Shown here one piece after another: positions 42,069-51,420 of a stretch of DNA of 64,000 bases (position 1 is its first letter; each line of letters opens with the position of its first letter). The translations under genes and the position numbers were made by a program. The notes under the pieces were generated by a model. That model had not been told where the DNA came from. It did no database searches and was given only the letters and a program-made list of their open reading frames with translations. The DNA is from an uncultured Lachnospiraceae bacterium (GTDB lineage Bacteria > Bacillota > Clostridia > Lachnospirales > Lachnospiraceae), in assembly GCA_947053345.1 (NCBI GenBank), contig CAMRSM010000005.1, forward strand, positions 1 through 64,000, read 5' to 3'.

Positions 42069-42940
42069 CCGCCGTGCCTCCTGTATTTTAATTTGTCCCG
42101 CTGCACCTGTTCAATCGGCAATATCTCCACACTCTTTGTGCTCAGTGCACGATATGTAGCCTCCAAATCACGCTTCAATCTCCGAACCCCATCCGGTTCC
42201 AGCGATGCTGCATGATCGGTTCCCTTCCATGTGCGGTTTAATGTGTAATGCCTTTCAACAATATTTGCACCAAGTACATATGCCCCGACATCAACCGCAA
42301 TTCCATTATGATGTCCGGAAAAACCAATCCCTTTTACACGTCCTTCAAATTTTTCTTTGATACGGTTAATCTCAAGCAGGCATACATCCTCAAAAGGCAC
42401 GGGATATCCCGAGGTACAATCAAATAATACCAGATCCCTGGCACGCCCGTTTTTTTCAAACAGCTGTACAATCTCCTCCTCCTCCGCATGTGTTGTCATC
42501 CCAAAAGAAACCTGGATTTCCCCCTCATAATGGTCACACAGCCACTGTAACATATCATAATGGTTGTTGCATGCGGATGGTATTTTAATAAACTTAGGAT
42601 GCAGTGCAGCAATCTCCCTGGCGCTCGTCATATCCCAAACGGATGTGGCATAGGTGATTCCCTCCTCCTCACACCACTTCTTCAGCAGAGCATGCTGCTC
42701 GGCGGAAAATTCCAGAAATTCACGGTGTTCCCCGTAAGTTTTCCCATAAGAATTTTCCGGATGCGGGTGCGGTGCATTATATTGTTCGTCCGTCAGCAGC
42801 TCCCTCGGACATCTTTTCTGAAATTTTACTGCATCCGCCTTGCAGAAAATAGCCGCTGTACGAATCATCTCATGTGCAATATCCATACTTCCCATATGAT
42901 TGCAGCCTGCTTCCGCGATTACATAAGGTTTCTTATACAT
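42065..42940 (-). CDS. neuB: NeuB-family nonulosonate synthase lacking the SAF domain
   Basis: Condenses phosphoenolpyruvate with a hexosamine to a nonulosonic acid. Its 291 residues form the TIM barrel only: 'VIAEAGCNHMGSMDIAHEMI', 'AVKFQKRCPRELLTDEQYNA', 'KIPSACNNHYDMLQWLCDHY', 'GIGFSGHHNGIAVDVGAYVL' and the metal-binding 'VERHYTLNRTWKGTDHAASL'. The usual C-terminal SAF (antifreeze-like) domain, which contributes to the active site in NeuB dimers, is absent; typical NeuB has about 340 residues. No NeuC or other precursor enzyme lies nearby. Confidence 0.85.
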   Translation of the reverse strand: MYKKPYVIAEAGCNHMGSMDIAHEMIRTAAIFCKADAVKFQKRCPRELLTDEQYNAPHPHPENSYGKTYGEHREFLEFSAEQHALLKKWCEEEGITYATSVWDMTSAREIAALHPKFIKIPSACNNHYDMLQWLCDHYEGEIQVSFGMTTHAEEEEIVQLFEKNGRARDLVLFDCTSGYPVPFEDVCLLEINRIKEKFEGRVKGIGFSGHHNGIAVDVGAYVLGANIVERHYTLNRTWKGTDHAASLEPDGVRRLKRDLEATYRALSTKSVEILPIEQVQRDKLKYRRHGG

Positions 42941-42988
42941 CAATATTCCTCCCTTTTTTTTCTATTTGACAGCACCAGCCGTTTCATA

Positions 42989-44716
42989 TCATCTTTCCCT
43001 TACAATCTTTCCGTTACCCGCCCGGTAAACCATATCGCAGTCCCTTATTGTTGTCAGCCGGTGAGCGATGATTATCATCGTTTTCTTTCCGTGAAGGGCA
43101 TTGATCGACTGCATGATCGCTTCCTCCGTCTCGTTATCCAGTGCAGAGGTTGCCTCATCGAACACAAGCACATCCGGGTTATGGAACAACGCCCGCGCGA
43201 TTCCGATGCGCTGCCTCTGGCCGCCGGAAAGGCGCACGCCGCGTTCCCCGATCTGCGTGTCGATACCCTCAGGCAGACCCCGCACAAAATCCGCAAGCCT
43301 CGCTTCTTCCAATGCCTCCCACACGTTTTCATCCGTGCGTTCATCCCTTTCATGGCCAAACACAATGTTTTCCCTGATCGTATCGTCAAGCATAAATATC
43401 ATCTGCGGAATATAACCGATGTGTGAAAGCCAGCCTTTCATATTCTGCGATACATCCACACCATCCACAAGTATTTGCCCCGCCTGCGGCTTCAATAGCC
43501 CCAATAAAATATCCACCGCCGTTGTCTTCCCTGCACCGGACGCACCAATGATGCCAACGGAACTGCCGGCGCTGACCACAAGCTCGGCTTGCCGAAAAAT
43601 CATCTTCTCCCCGCCAGGATAGGTATAGTCAATTCCCGTGAGGCGTATTTCATTTTTAAAAGGTATTTTTTCTCCTGCCTGTCTGCTTAAATCCGGCTTT
43701 TCCTCCAGTACGCCCAGGTTTTCAAGCATATTGTTAAGAGCCGGTTCGTAAAAGGTTGCCTGCGTAATTCCGGCGATAATACGGTTTGCCGAAGGTAATA
43801 GCTTCATGGCTGCCATGACAAACGCGGATAAGGAAGGAATCAGGGAATCTAACTTATACCCGGTCGCGATCATGATACCAAACACGATCATCATGGAACA
43901 GACGGAAACCAATTCGATCAAGTTGCGCGGAATGTTTTGGAGCGTACTATTCCACCTCGCCGCTTCCACCAATCTCTTCCCATACTTTACAAAATTATCA
44001 TGAAAAAAAGTTTCGGTCTGTGTGACTTTCACCTCTTTCATACCGGAAATTGACTGTAACAGCCACTTATTTGTTTCCGCATAGGCTTTCTGGTACGCCC
44101 TTCCTTCCCTGCTCAATAACGGACGGATTCCCTTCGTTATAAAAACCATGACAAGCAGGAGCATGACACCAACCAGCACAGTCATAAGCGGATTGATCAA
44201 AAAAATCGTCGCTATGACCGCTATCGCAATAATCATTTCCGTAGCGGTGCTTAATATCGTTGTAAGCATATTGAATGCATTATTTGCATCTTCCTGTACG
44301 ATCCTTACAATCTCCCCGGACTGCGCCGCAAGAAAATATTCGTACGGGCGGCTTAAATATGCCTGCAGAAGCTTTGACTGCGTTATGAAACGATTATTGT
44401 AAACAAAACGGAACTGGATAAAAGATTCGAACGTCAAATATACTGCTTTTATGATATAAACGATCACAAGCGCGGCAATGCACCATATTACAAAACCAAT
44501 ATGGCCTTCAATCTTAAATATCCGGCAGATCCAAGCACAAATTTCATTATTTTTAATAATTTCCGGATCCATAACAGCACTTACAAGCGGAAGCATCATG
44601 GAAACTCCGAGAGCCTCAAAGCATGCGCCGACCAACATCATAAAAAACAGGATGATCACCCGGTTCTTCTGATGCCGGTTTAATAACCGATAAAACTTTT
44701 TCATGATTCGTATCAT
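42989..44716 (-). CDS. PglK-like ABC lipid-oligosaccharide flippase
   Basis: A 575-residue ABC exporter (transmembrane domain about 1-320, ATPase about 340-575). The N-terminus ('NRVIILFFMMLVGACFEALG' with 'SMMLPLVSAVMDPE') is the pattern of PglK/WlaB-type flippases of lipid-linked oligosaccharides. Walker A 'GASGAGKTTAVDILLGLLKP', signature 'LSGGQRQRIGIARALFHNPD', Walker B 'VLVFDEATSALDNETE' and 'IIIAHRLTTIRDCD' are intact. No Wzx-type flippase is present in the locus, so this protein is the best candidate for moving the undecaprenol-linked repeat unit. The substrate is inferred. Confidence 0.8.
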   Translation of the reverse strand: MIRIMKKFYRLLNRHQKNRVIILFFMMLVGACFEALGVSMMLPLVSAVMDPEIIKNNEICAWICRIFKIEGHIGFVIWCIAALVIVYIIKAVYLTFESFIQFRFVYNNRFITQSKLLQAYLSRPYEYFLAAQSGEIVRIVQEDANNAFNMLTTILSTATEMIIAIAVIATIFLINPLMTVLVGVMLLLVMVFITKGIRPLLSREGRAYQKAYAETNKWLLQSISGMKEVKVTQTETFFHDNFVKYGKRLVEAARWNSTLQNIPRNLIELVSVCSMMIVFGIMIATGYKLDSLIPSLSAFVMAAMKLLPSANRIIAGITQATFYEPALNNMLENLGVLEEKPDLSRQAGEKIPFKNEIRLTGIDYTYPGGEKMIFRQAELVVSAGSSVGIIGASGAGKTTAVDILLGLLKPQAGQILVDGVDVSQNMKGWLSHIGYIPQMIFMLDDTIRENIVFGHERDERTDENVWEALEEARLADFVRGLPEGIDTQIGERGVRLSGGQRQRIGIARALFHNPDVLVFDEATSALDNETEEAIMQSINALHGKKTMIIIAHRLTTIRDCDMVYRAGNGKIVRER

Positions 44717-44745
44717 TTATTATCCCTCTAATATCCACCGTTTTC

Positions 44746-46170
44746 CTATTCCTGGTAATCCAAACCCGAAGGCCAACTTTGCTGTTTCATTCGGGCAAAA
44801 AACTTCTTAATGTTTTGGCACGGATTCTTTTTCCAGAAATCATCCCTCAAGTCATCCGTATTCATTTTTGAATGCTCCATCACCAACCCCACCAATTCGT
44901 CCGCCGTAGAAAAGCCTCTGGCAAGCCCGTTTTTCAGCAATACTTCATTTTGGTCATGAGGAACATTTTGGGCCACACAGACTTTGGCATTTGGAAAAGC
45001 GATTGCTTCAAGGCCAACCGTTGTGTGTGCCACAATATGAAAGGTTCCTACTTTCAGCCAATAATAAATCCCTTTGCTTTGGTCCGTCACAATTTCCAGA
45101 TAAGGACTCTTTGACAATACCGGGTAGCGTAAACCATAATCTTTCACTTGCAGGGGATGTATTTTCATGACGATACGATACCCCAAAGGCGCTAACCTTT
45201 CTGCGCATTCGTTAATGACCCGTTCAAACTCCCTGCTCTGCGTCGGATAAATAATGATGGTCTTTTCCTCCGTCTCTACCGGGGACAATTTCTGAAGCAT
45301 CCTTTCCTGATACGGGAAACCGACTGCAACCGCACGGGTATTGGGCAATAACTTTGTTTCGGAAATATGCATTTTCCCCCATGCCAGTAAATAGTCCGGA
45401 GTCAGGTTATTGATCCCTCTTTGGTCTTCAAACCAATACGAATTATGATAGTTGATACTCCCATGCTGCAATTCTATGACCCGGATTCCCTTCTTGCGTG
45501 CCGCCTTATAAGCCGGATATAGCACCGTGTTATAGTAACAGACCACCACGACCGCCTTACATCCCGATTTTTCAAAAAGCTTATCAAAATACTTTTCATA
45601 CACATGATCCATTTCGCGCGACCGCAGTATGATATCCTCCATCTGCTTTACACTCTTTGCAATTCCATACCGTTTTTTTAATTTTTTCTCCAATTCCTGC
45701 AAAAATTGTACTTCATCAATATCTCTTTCCATCCTATGCAATATTTTTTTCCGGCACAAGGCGATCAGGCATCTGATATATGGCAGTATTAAATTATTTT
45801 TGTCCTTCCACGACAGATTGCCGGTATTAACCGAATCGTTGATCTTTGTCCAGGTAATATCTTTTGGCAGGTTCCAGTAATCAAAAAACCTATCACCTCC
45901 CGCCCTGTGATCCATGAGAATAATATCACACGGTCTTATTTTCTGATGACAGAAAATCTGTTTTCCGGCAAAAAGCAGAAGACGAAACATAGCAATCAAT
46001 TTCTGACGTATTCTTTTGTTTCTGGACAATTGAAAGCCATTGATTTTCATGACAGAGGTCTGGTATACATCGGTTCTTAAACTCTGCCAATATGCGTACC
46101 CTAAATAAGTACGCCCAAAAAGATCTTCCCTTTTTTCAAACTCGGAAAATTCTTCCACCAAAGAATTCAT
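44746..46170 (-). CDS. Predicted GT-B type surface-glycan transferase
   Basis: A 474-residue protein that resembles capsule/teichoic-acid-type transferases in its C-terminal half: 'GIRVIELQHGSINYHNSYWF' (LQHG motif), 'LTPDYLLAWGKMHI', 'IIIYPTQSREFERVINECAE' and 'HIVAHTTVGLEAIAFPNAKV'. The N-terminal half is helical and not recognised. The start at 'MNSLVEEFSEF' follows AAAGGAG. Its position next to neuAB and the flippase suggests transfer of the nonulosonic acid, but this is inference; the exact GT family is uncertain. Confidence 0.65.
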   Translation of the reverse strand: MNSLVEEFSEFEKREDLFGRTYLGYAYWQSLRTDVYQTSVMKINGFQLSRNKRIRQKLIAMFRLLLFAGKQIFCHQKIRPCDIILMDHRAGGDRFFDYWNLPKDITWTKINDSVNTGNLSWKDKNNLILPYIRCLIALCRKKILHRMERDIDEVQFLQELEKKLKKRYGIAKSVKQMEDIILRSREMDHVYEKYFDKLFEKSGCKAVVVVCYYNTVLYPAYKAARKKGIRVIELQHGSINYHNSYWFEDQRGINNLTPDYLLAWGKMHISETKLLPNTRAVAVGFPYQERMLQKLSPVETEEKTIIIYPTQSREFERVINECAERLAPLGYRIVMKIHPLQVKDYGLRYPVLSKSPYLEIVTDQSKGIYYWLKVGTFHIVAHTTVGLEAIAFPNAKVCVAQNVPHDQNEVLLKNGLARGFSTADELVGLVMEHSKMNTDDLRDDFWKKNPCQNIKKFFARMKQQSWPSGLDYQE

Positions 46171-46218
46171 TGACTTTTCTCCTTTTAAAACTGTCATCCT
46201 TCTATACTGCACCTTATA

Positions 46219-47346
46219 TCAGCACAATTCCTTCCGAAACACCTCCGAAATCCGCTCCTGCTCTTCCCGTTTCAAATATGGATGCATCGGCAGGGACAAA
46301 ACCGTCTTACATAAATTTTCGGTTTGTACCAAACCCGTATACTGTCTTACTTCACGAAAAACCTCCTGCTCATGCATCCCCTTTTTGTAATAAACCAAAG
46401 ACGGGATTTCCTTTTCTTTTAAGCGGATCTGCATCCGGTCCCTAAGTTCTTCGCTCTGCAAAACAACGGTATACTGTGCCCAGCCGGAGCAAAAATCATT
46501 CGGGACTGCCGGCACCCGGCACCCGGTTTTACCCAGCAATTCTTCATATTGTTTTGCGGCAGCATTGACACGCTCCAGCTCATACTCCCGGAAAGCCTTT
46601 AATTTTACTTTCAGAATGGCGGCCTGAACCGTATCCAGTCTGGAATTCATCCCGATCCTGATATTGTCATACTTATCCTTTCCCTTTCCATGAACACACA
46701 GGGAACGAATGCAAGCCGCCCATTCATCGCTGTCTGTAAATACAGCCCCGCCGTCGCCATAACATCCAAGCGGTTTTGCCGGGAAAAACGAAGTCGTTCC
46801 AATATCCCCGAAACTACATGCTTTTTTCCCTCCGATCATCCCGCCAAACCCTTGTGCGGCATCCTCCAAAAGAAGCAGGTGATATGTTTGCGCAATCATC
46901 CGGATTTTCTCGTAATCCGCCGGAAGCCCAAACAAATCCACGGCGATAATTGCCCTTGGCTTCCACTTTCCCTCCCTTAAAACATTTTCTATCGCATCGG
47001 TAAGTGATTCCGGTGAAATATTAAACGTCTCTTCTATTACATCGACAAAGACCGGCGTTGCACCAGTTGCAGCAATCACCTCTGCGCTCGCGAAAAAAGT
47101 GAAATCCGGCACAAAAACGGCATCTCCCGGCTTTATGCCCCATACCATCAGGGCAAGCAATAACGCATCCGTTCCATTTGCACAGGAAATACAATGTTTT
47201 ACACCAACGTAATCCGCTAATTGCTGTTCTAATTCGGATACTTCCTTTCCGGAAATAAAATCTGTATTGCTAAAAACTTTATTGACTGCCATATCAATCT
47301 CTGCCCGCAAGGTATTATACTGCTGTTTTAAATCCCGAAATTCCAT
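46219..47346 (-). CDS. WbpE-like sugar aminotransferase (DegT/DnrJ family)
   Basis: PLP-dependent nucleotide-sugar aminotransferase, 375 residues. 'YVGVKHCISCANGTDALLLA', 'LLLLEDAAQGFGGMIGGKKA', the Schiff-base lysine in 'TSFFPAKPLGCYGDGGAVFT' and 'RIGMNSRLDTVQAAILKVKL' resemble Pseudomonas WbpE closely. WbpE adds the 3-amino group to UDP-3-keto-GlcNAcA. Together with the nearby dehydrogenase (WbpA-like) and Gfo/Idh protein (WbpB-like), this supports a UDP-2-acetamido-3-amino-glucuronate product. The start follows AAAGGGGA. Confidence 0.82.
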   Translation of the reverse strand: MEFRDLKQQYNTLRAEIDMAVNKVFSNTDFISGKEVSELEQQLADYVGVKHCISCANGTDALLLALMVWGIKPGDAVFVPDFTFFASAEVIAATGATPVFVDVIEETFNISPESLTDAIENVLREGKWKPRAIIAVDLFGLPADYEKIRMIAQTYHLLLLEDAAQGFGGMIGGKKACSFGDIGTTSFFPAKPLGCYGDGGAVFTDSDEWAACIRSLCVHGKGKDKYDNIRIGMNSRLDTVQAAILKVKLKAFREYELERVNAAAKQYEELLGKTGCRVPAVPNDFCSGWAQYTVVLQSEELRDRMQIRLKEKEIPSLVYYKKGMHEQEVFREVRQYTGLVQTENLCKTVLSLPMHPYLKREEQERISEVFRKELC

Positions 47347-47376
47347 ACAATCCCCTTTCCATGCACAACCCATGGC

Positions 47377-48027
47377 TCACATAAATAAATCCTGCATTTT
47401 CGTTTCATCTTTGCATATACTCTCTATTTCCGTAATATCCCTATATATTTTTGCATCCCCGATTGCTTGCGTCCCGTATAATCCGGAGTCAACAAACAAA
47501 AAAGAAATACCGCATTTCCCCGCACATTCTTTTTCCTGTATACTGTCTCCGATCATGACATCTCCCTTGCTGGCCTTATCACATAAGTATTGATACTTTG
47601 CGTTTTTTCCGGCGCATGGCTCAACCACGATATATGCATCAAAAACGGAGGCGAGCTTTAACGACTCGATCTGGCCAAGAAAGTTTTCTTTGTTCCGACG
47701 TTGTGACAAAATTTCCACCAAAAATCCGGCCTGATGAAACACGCCCACATAATCCGGAGGCTTACCGATCAGAGAATCCAGTCTTAGATATTCTTTTGCC
47801 TCAAGCGCTTCCCTCTTAAACTCAACATACTTTTCAACATTAAGCTCTTGTTTCGTCAGCTCTTTCACAATCTCATGGTCAAGCATCCTTCTCTTTTTCC
47901 TGCTTTTGTATGCTTCGATATCAATCCCGCCAAAGCCATTCCTGCCCAAAAAATCATCCAGGACCTTAAAATACCTATTCCACACATCCACTACCGTACC
48001 GTCAAAGTCCAAGTATATTTTTCTCAC
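47377..48027 (-). CDS. HAD-superfamily hydrolase
   Basis: A 216-residue HAD-fold phosphatase. Motif I is 'IYLDFDGTVVDVWNRYF' (DFD), the helical cap follows, motif II region is 'FLVEILSQRRN', and the last motif is 'KGDVMIGDSIQEKECAG'. The gene overlaps the ATP-grasp gene by four bases (ATGA), so the two are translationally coupled and probably act in one step of precursor synthesis. The substrate is unknown. Confidence 0.75.
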   Translation of the reverse strand: MRKIYLDFDGTVVDVWNRYFKVLDDFLGRNGFGGIDIEAYKSRKKRRMLDHEIVKELTKQELNVEKYVEFKREALEAKEYLRLDSLIGKPPDYVGVFHQAGFLVEILSQRRNKENFLGQIESLKLASVFDAYIVVEPCAGKNAKYQYLCDKASKGDVMIGDSIQEKECAGKCGISFLFVDSGLYGTQAIGDAKIYRDITEIESICKDETKMQDLFM

Positions 48028-48962
48028 CGAAACACCTCTTCGTAATACCGATACATTGTAAGCTCTTTAAAAGCATCGCTGCACGTCCACGGTGCCACCT
48101 CCTGGTTTAGCACCAATCTGACCAAACAGTCCGGAATGTCAAAACCGGATGCCACAGTTAACGGCAATCCTCCGGAAGCAAGACGCGTATTGACATCAAA
48201 AACAATAGGTATATCCCCGTTCTCATCATACTTGAATTGAAAATTGATCGGCCCGCATAACGAAAACTCCCTCTCAAACGTCGAAATGATCCTGTCAATC
48301 CCTTTCCCCTTACAATTCTGTGAGATTACCACACCTCCTCCGGCTGTTTTCATCCTTTTTCTGGTGTTATATCCGACACAAATACCCTTCCTGTCAAAAA
48401 GGCAATCTACGGTGTATTCATCTCCCTTTAACCTCTCGACACAGATGTAGTCCTCCATTTTTAAGGACCAGTACTGAAAATCCTCTTTGTTTTCGATCAC
48501 CACTACCCCTTTCCCCCCGGAACCAATTCTCTTCTTCATCACATAGGGATAGCAATCTTTGGGAACTGTTTTTGGTACTGCAACTCCCACACGTTCCAAT
48601 GCTTCATAGCATTTCTTCTTATCATGCAGATTTCTGTGCTGCTCGTAAGGCATAACCATCATCCGGTTTTTGAATAAAATATCCGTTGTATTTTTGCTAA
48701 ACGCATCGACATCATAGGATGAAACCGGGATTATCACATCAACCTCCTCTTTCCTCACGATTTCTTTTACCGCATCCATAAAATTATGATCGCCGGATGC
48801 CGGCACCTGAAAAAAATTTGAAAGATATCCCCGAAGACTTACATCCGGCTGCATGTCCACACCGATCAGCCGGTAATCCGCATTGCCCGAAAAATGCTTC
48901 GTCAAATAAGTACCTGTTATTCCCCCCACGGATGTCAACAAGACCGTTATCGCTTTTTTCAT
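48024..48962 (-). CDS. ATP-grasp carboxylate-amine ligase-like protein
   Basis: A 312-residue ATP-grasp enzyme of the carbamoyl-phosphate-synthase/PylC-like type. The pre-ATP-grasp domain ('TVLLTSVGGITGTYLTKHFS', 'DVIIPVSSYDVDAFSKN') is followed by the ATP-binding part ('YVMKKRIGSGGKGVVVIENK', 'YICVERLKGDEYTVDCLFDR') and the metal-binding end ('NFQFKYDENGDIPIVFDVNT' then 'RLASGGLPLTVASG'). Such enzymes join a carboxylate to an amine. In this locus it could amidate a uronic acid or acylate an amino sugar. The start follows AAGGGTGAT. Confidence 0.78.
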   Translation of the reverse strand: MKKAITVLLTSVGGITGTYLTKHFSGNADYRLIGVDMQPDVSLRGYLSNFFQVPASGDHNFMDAVKEIVRKEEVDVIIPVSSYDVDAFSKNTTDILFKNRMMVMPYEQHRNLHDKKKCYEALERVGVAVPKTVPKDCYPYVMKKRIGSGGKGVVVIENKEDFQYWSLKMEDYICVERLKGDEYTVDCLFDRKGICVGYNTRKRMKTAGGGVVISQNCKGKGIDRIISTFEREFSLCGPINFQFKYDENGDIPIVFDVNTRLASGGLPLTVASGFDIPDCLVRLVLNQEVAPWTCSDAFKELTMYRYYEEVFR

Positions 48963-48981
48963 ATCACCCTTTTCCTGCCTC

Positions 48982-50064
48982 TCACCAGACTACTTCTTTC
49001 ATATCCGTCGACGCAAATCCGTATAATGGCAGCCTGACAGGCTTTCCTTCCTTCTGGCTTTTATAAATTGCCAATACCAGTTCGAGGGCTCTGCGCCCTG
49101 CGCGGGCATCGACATAAGGTGTTGTGTCCTCCCGGATGGAAATTGCCATATCTGCAAATAAGCTTGTATGCCCGTTCCCGTAAATATTGTAAACTTCTTC
49201 TTTCAATCCCCTGTTTTCTGTGTCCTCTTTCATCCCATCCGCAAAATCCCAAATCTCGATATGATTCGTAGATTTGCCCCCAAGCTTGACCGTGCCTTTT
49301 TCCCCAAATAAATAAAGGGTTTCCTCCAAATTCTGCGGATATACGTTCGTTGTCCCCTCAACGGTTGCGACCGCACCGTTCTTAAACTTAACGACCGCCA
49401 TCCCAAGGTCTTCCGCTTCTATATAACGGTGAAACTGCTGTCTGGTAATTCCATAGACCTCGTCAATCTCATCCCCCAACATCCAGCGCAGCAGGTCAAT
49501 CCCATGAATGCACTGATTCATCAGGGCTCCGCCATCCTGTGCCCATGTACCTCTCCATAAAGCCTGTTCGTAATAATCCCTGTTCCGGTTCCAGCGTACA
49601 TGGACCGAACCATGTGACAATTTCCCGAAACGCCCCTGTTCAAGCGCCTGCCGCATCTTCTGGACCGCGATATTAAAACGATTCTGGTGACATGCCGACA
49701 CCTTTACCCCCTTTTCCTCCGATCTTTGTATTATGGTATCAGCGTCTGACAACGACATTGCCATCGGTTTCTCGATAATGACATTTATCCCCTGTTCAAT
49801 GCAATACAGTGCGATTTCCGCATGTAAGCCGCTCTCGGTCGCAATGCTGACTAAAATAATTTCATTTTCTTCAATCATTTTTTTGTAGTCGGTATAACGC
49901 TTGATTTTCTCTTCTTTTTCCAGCCCGTGCTTTGCCAGCAATTCCTCCATCCGCTCCGGACGCACATCACAAACCGCTACAATCTCCATTTGATTATTCC
50001 ATGCGGCCTTCAAATGGTTCGTTGATATTCTTCCGCACCCGATCAATGCATATTTCATTTCCAT
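48982..50064 (-). CDS. Gfo/Idh/MocA oxidoreductase (WbpB-like)
   Basis: NAD(P)-dependent sugar oxidoreductase, 360 residues. Rossmann motif 'YALIGCGRISTNHLKAAWNN', catalytic EKP motif 'GINVIIEKPMAMSLSDADTI' and 'DGGALMNQCIHGIDLLRWML' with the expected histidine are visible. Between a UDP-sugar dehydrogenase and a WbpE-like aminotransferase, it probably oxidises the 3-OH of UDP-GlcNAcA, as WbpB/WlbA do. The start could also be two codons later, where GGAG is better spaced. Confidence 0.8.
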   Translation of the reverse strand: MEMKYALIGCGRISTNHLKAAWNNQMEIVAVCDVRPERMEELLAKHGLEKEEKIKRYTDYKKMIEENEIILVSIATESGLHAEIALYCIEQGINVIIEKPMAMSLSDADTIIQRSEEKGVKVSACHQNRFNIAVQKMRQALEQGRFGKLSHGSVHVRWNRNRDYYEQALWRGTWAQDGGALMNQCIHGIDLLRWMLGDEIDEVYGITRQQFHRYIEAEDLGMAVVKFKNGAVATVEGTTNVYPQNLEETLYLFGEKGTVKLGGKSTNHIEIWDFADGMKEDTENRGLKEEVYNIYGNGHTSLFADMAISIREDTTPYVDARAGRRALELVLAIYKSQKEGKPVRLPLYGFASTDMKEVVW

Positions 50065-50077
50065 CTCCGCACCACCC

Positions 50078-51391
50078 CTACAAAATCTCGATATTATCCC
50101 TGACAGCTATATTCTTCATCACGTTCTTTGTGTCAAATATTGCCGCGGCATTTTCCTGTACCATTTGATAATCCAAATCGGTATGTGCCGTAGTTACCAT
50201 TACCAGCCCGTATTGCCGGACAGTTTCCGGGGTAAGTACCAAAAGCCCTGTTCTTTTCCGGCCCTTATATTTATATTCCTTCACCCAGGGATCAAAAAAG
50301 TCCACAACCGCCCCGCGCTTCTCCAATTCTTCGATCACCCGGAGGGCAGGACTTTCCCTGTAATCATCAATATCCTGCTTGTATGCCACTCCAAGAACCA
50401 ATACTTTCGTACCCTTCACTGCCTTGCCGCGGTCATTCAATATCCTTCCTGCCCTGTCCACGCAATACTCCGGCATCCGGTCATTGATCATCATAGAACC
50501 CTCGATCATGGAAGTATGAAAACCAAATTCCCTCGCCTTCCATGATAAGTAATAAGGATCCAGAGGAATACAATGCCCGCCCAAACCCGGTCCCGGATAA
50601 AACGGCTGAAAACCATATGGCTTTGATTTTGCCGCATCAATCACTTCCCAGATGCTGATGTGCATCTTATCACAAAGCATAGCCAGTTCATTTACCAAGC
50701 CGATGTTGACATTGCGGTATGTATTCTCCAGAATTTTCTCCATTTCAGCTACTGCCGGTGAAGATACCTCGTAAACATCACCCTGTAATATTTCACGATA
50801 CAGCACGGCAATCGTCTCGGTGGCATCCCTCCCGATCCCGCCGACTACTTTTGGCGTATTCTTTGTTTTATATATGAGATTCCCCGGATCAACCCGCTCC
50901 GGTGAAAACCCTAAATAGAAATCCTCTCCGCATTTTAATCCCGAACCCTTCTCTAAAATCGGTTTCAGCAGTTCCTCCGTCGTCCCCGGATAAGTTGTAG
51001 ATTCCAGCACCACGATGCTTTTCGGGGTAAGATACCTGGCAATATCCTCCGCAGATTTTTTTATATATTCCAGATTTGGTTCCTGATGGATATCCAACGG
51101 TGTCGGCACACAGATGGCGATAAAATCTACATCCTTCACAAATGAAAAATCGGATGTGGCCGATAAAGCACCTGTTTTAACGACTGTCTCCAAGTCGTTA
51201 CTGACCACATCGCCGATATAGTTTTTACCCTGATTTACCATATTTACTTTTTCGTCCTGAACATCGAAACCTATTGTCTTAAAACCAGCCTTTGCCTTTT
51301 CTACCGCCAATGGTAACCCAACATATCCAAGGCCGACCACACCGCAAATAAAATCTCTCGCTTTCATTTTACGAATCAATTCCTGCTTCAT
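50078..51391 (-). CDS. UDP-sugar 6-dehydrogenase (WbpA/WecC type)
   Basis: Oxidises a UDP-hexosamine to its uronic acid; 437 residues. 'VVGLGYVGLPLAVEKAKAGF' (NAD site), 'FIAICVPTPLDI', 'VLESTTYPGTTEELLKPILE', 'GFSPERVDPGN' and 'NVGLGGHCIPLDPYYLS'-like sequence with the catalytic cysteine ('GPGLGGHCIPLDPYYLSWKA') are all present. These features fit UDP-GlcNAc/UDP-ManNAc dehydrogenases rather than UDP-glucose dehydrogenase. The start is the ATG nine bases after AGGAGG. Confidence 0.85.
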   Translation of the reverse strand: MKQELIRKMKARDFICGVVGLGYVGLPLAVEKAKAGFKTIGFDVQDEKVNMVNQGKNYIGDVVSNDLETVVKTGALSATSDFSFVKDVDFIAICVPTPLDIHQEPNLEYIKKSAEDIARYLTPKSIVVLESTTYPGTTEELLKPILEKGSGLKCGEDFYLGFSPERVDPGNLIYKTKNTPKVVGGIGRDATETIAVLYREILQGDVYEVSSPAVAEMEKILENTYRNVNIGLVNELAMLCDKMHISIWEVIDAAKSKPYGFQPFYPGPGLGGHCIPLDPYYLSWKAREFGFHTSMIEGSMMINDRMPEYCVDRAGRILNDRGKAVKGTKVLVLGVAYKQDIDDYRESPALRVIEELEKRGAVVDFFDPWVKEYKYKGRKRTGLLVLTPETVRQYGLVMVTTAHTDLDYQMVQENAAAIFDTKNVMKNIAVRDNIEIL

Positions 51392-51420
51392 TTGAATCTT
51401 CCTCCTCAAACCAACCTTCC

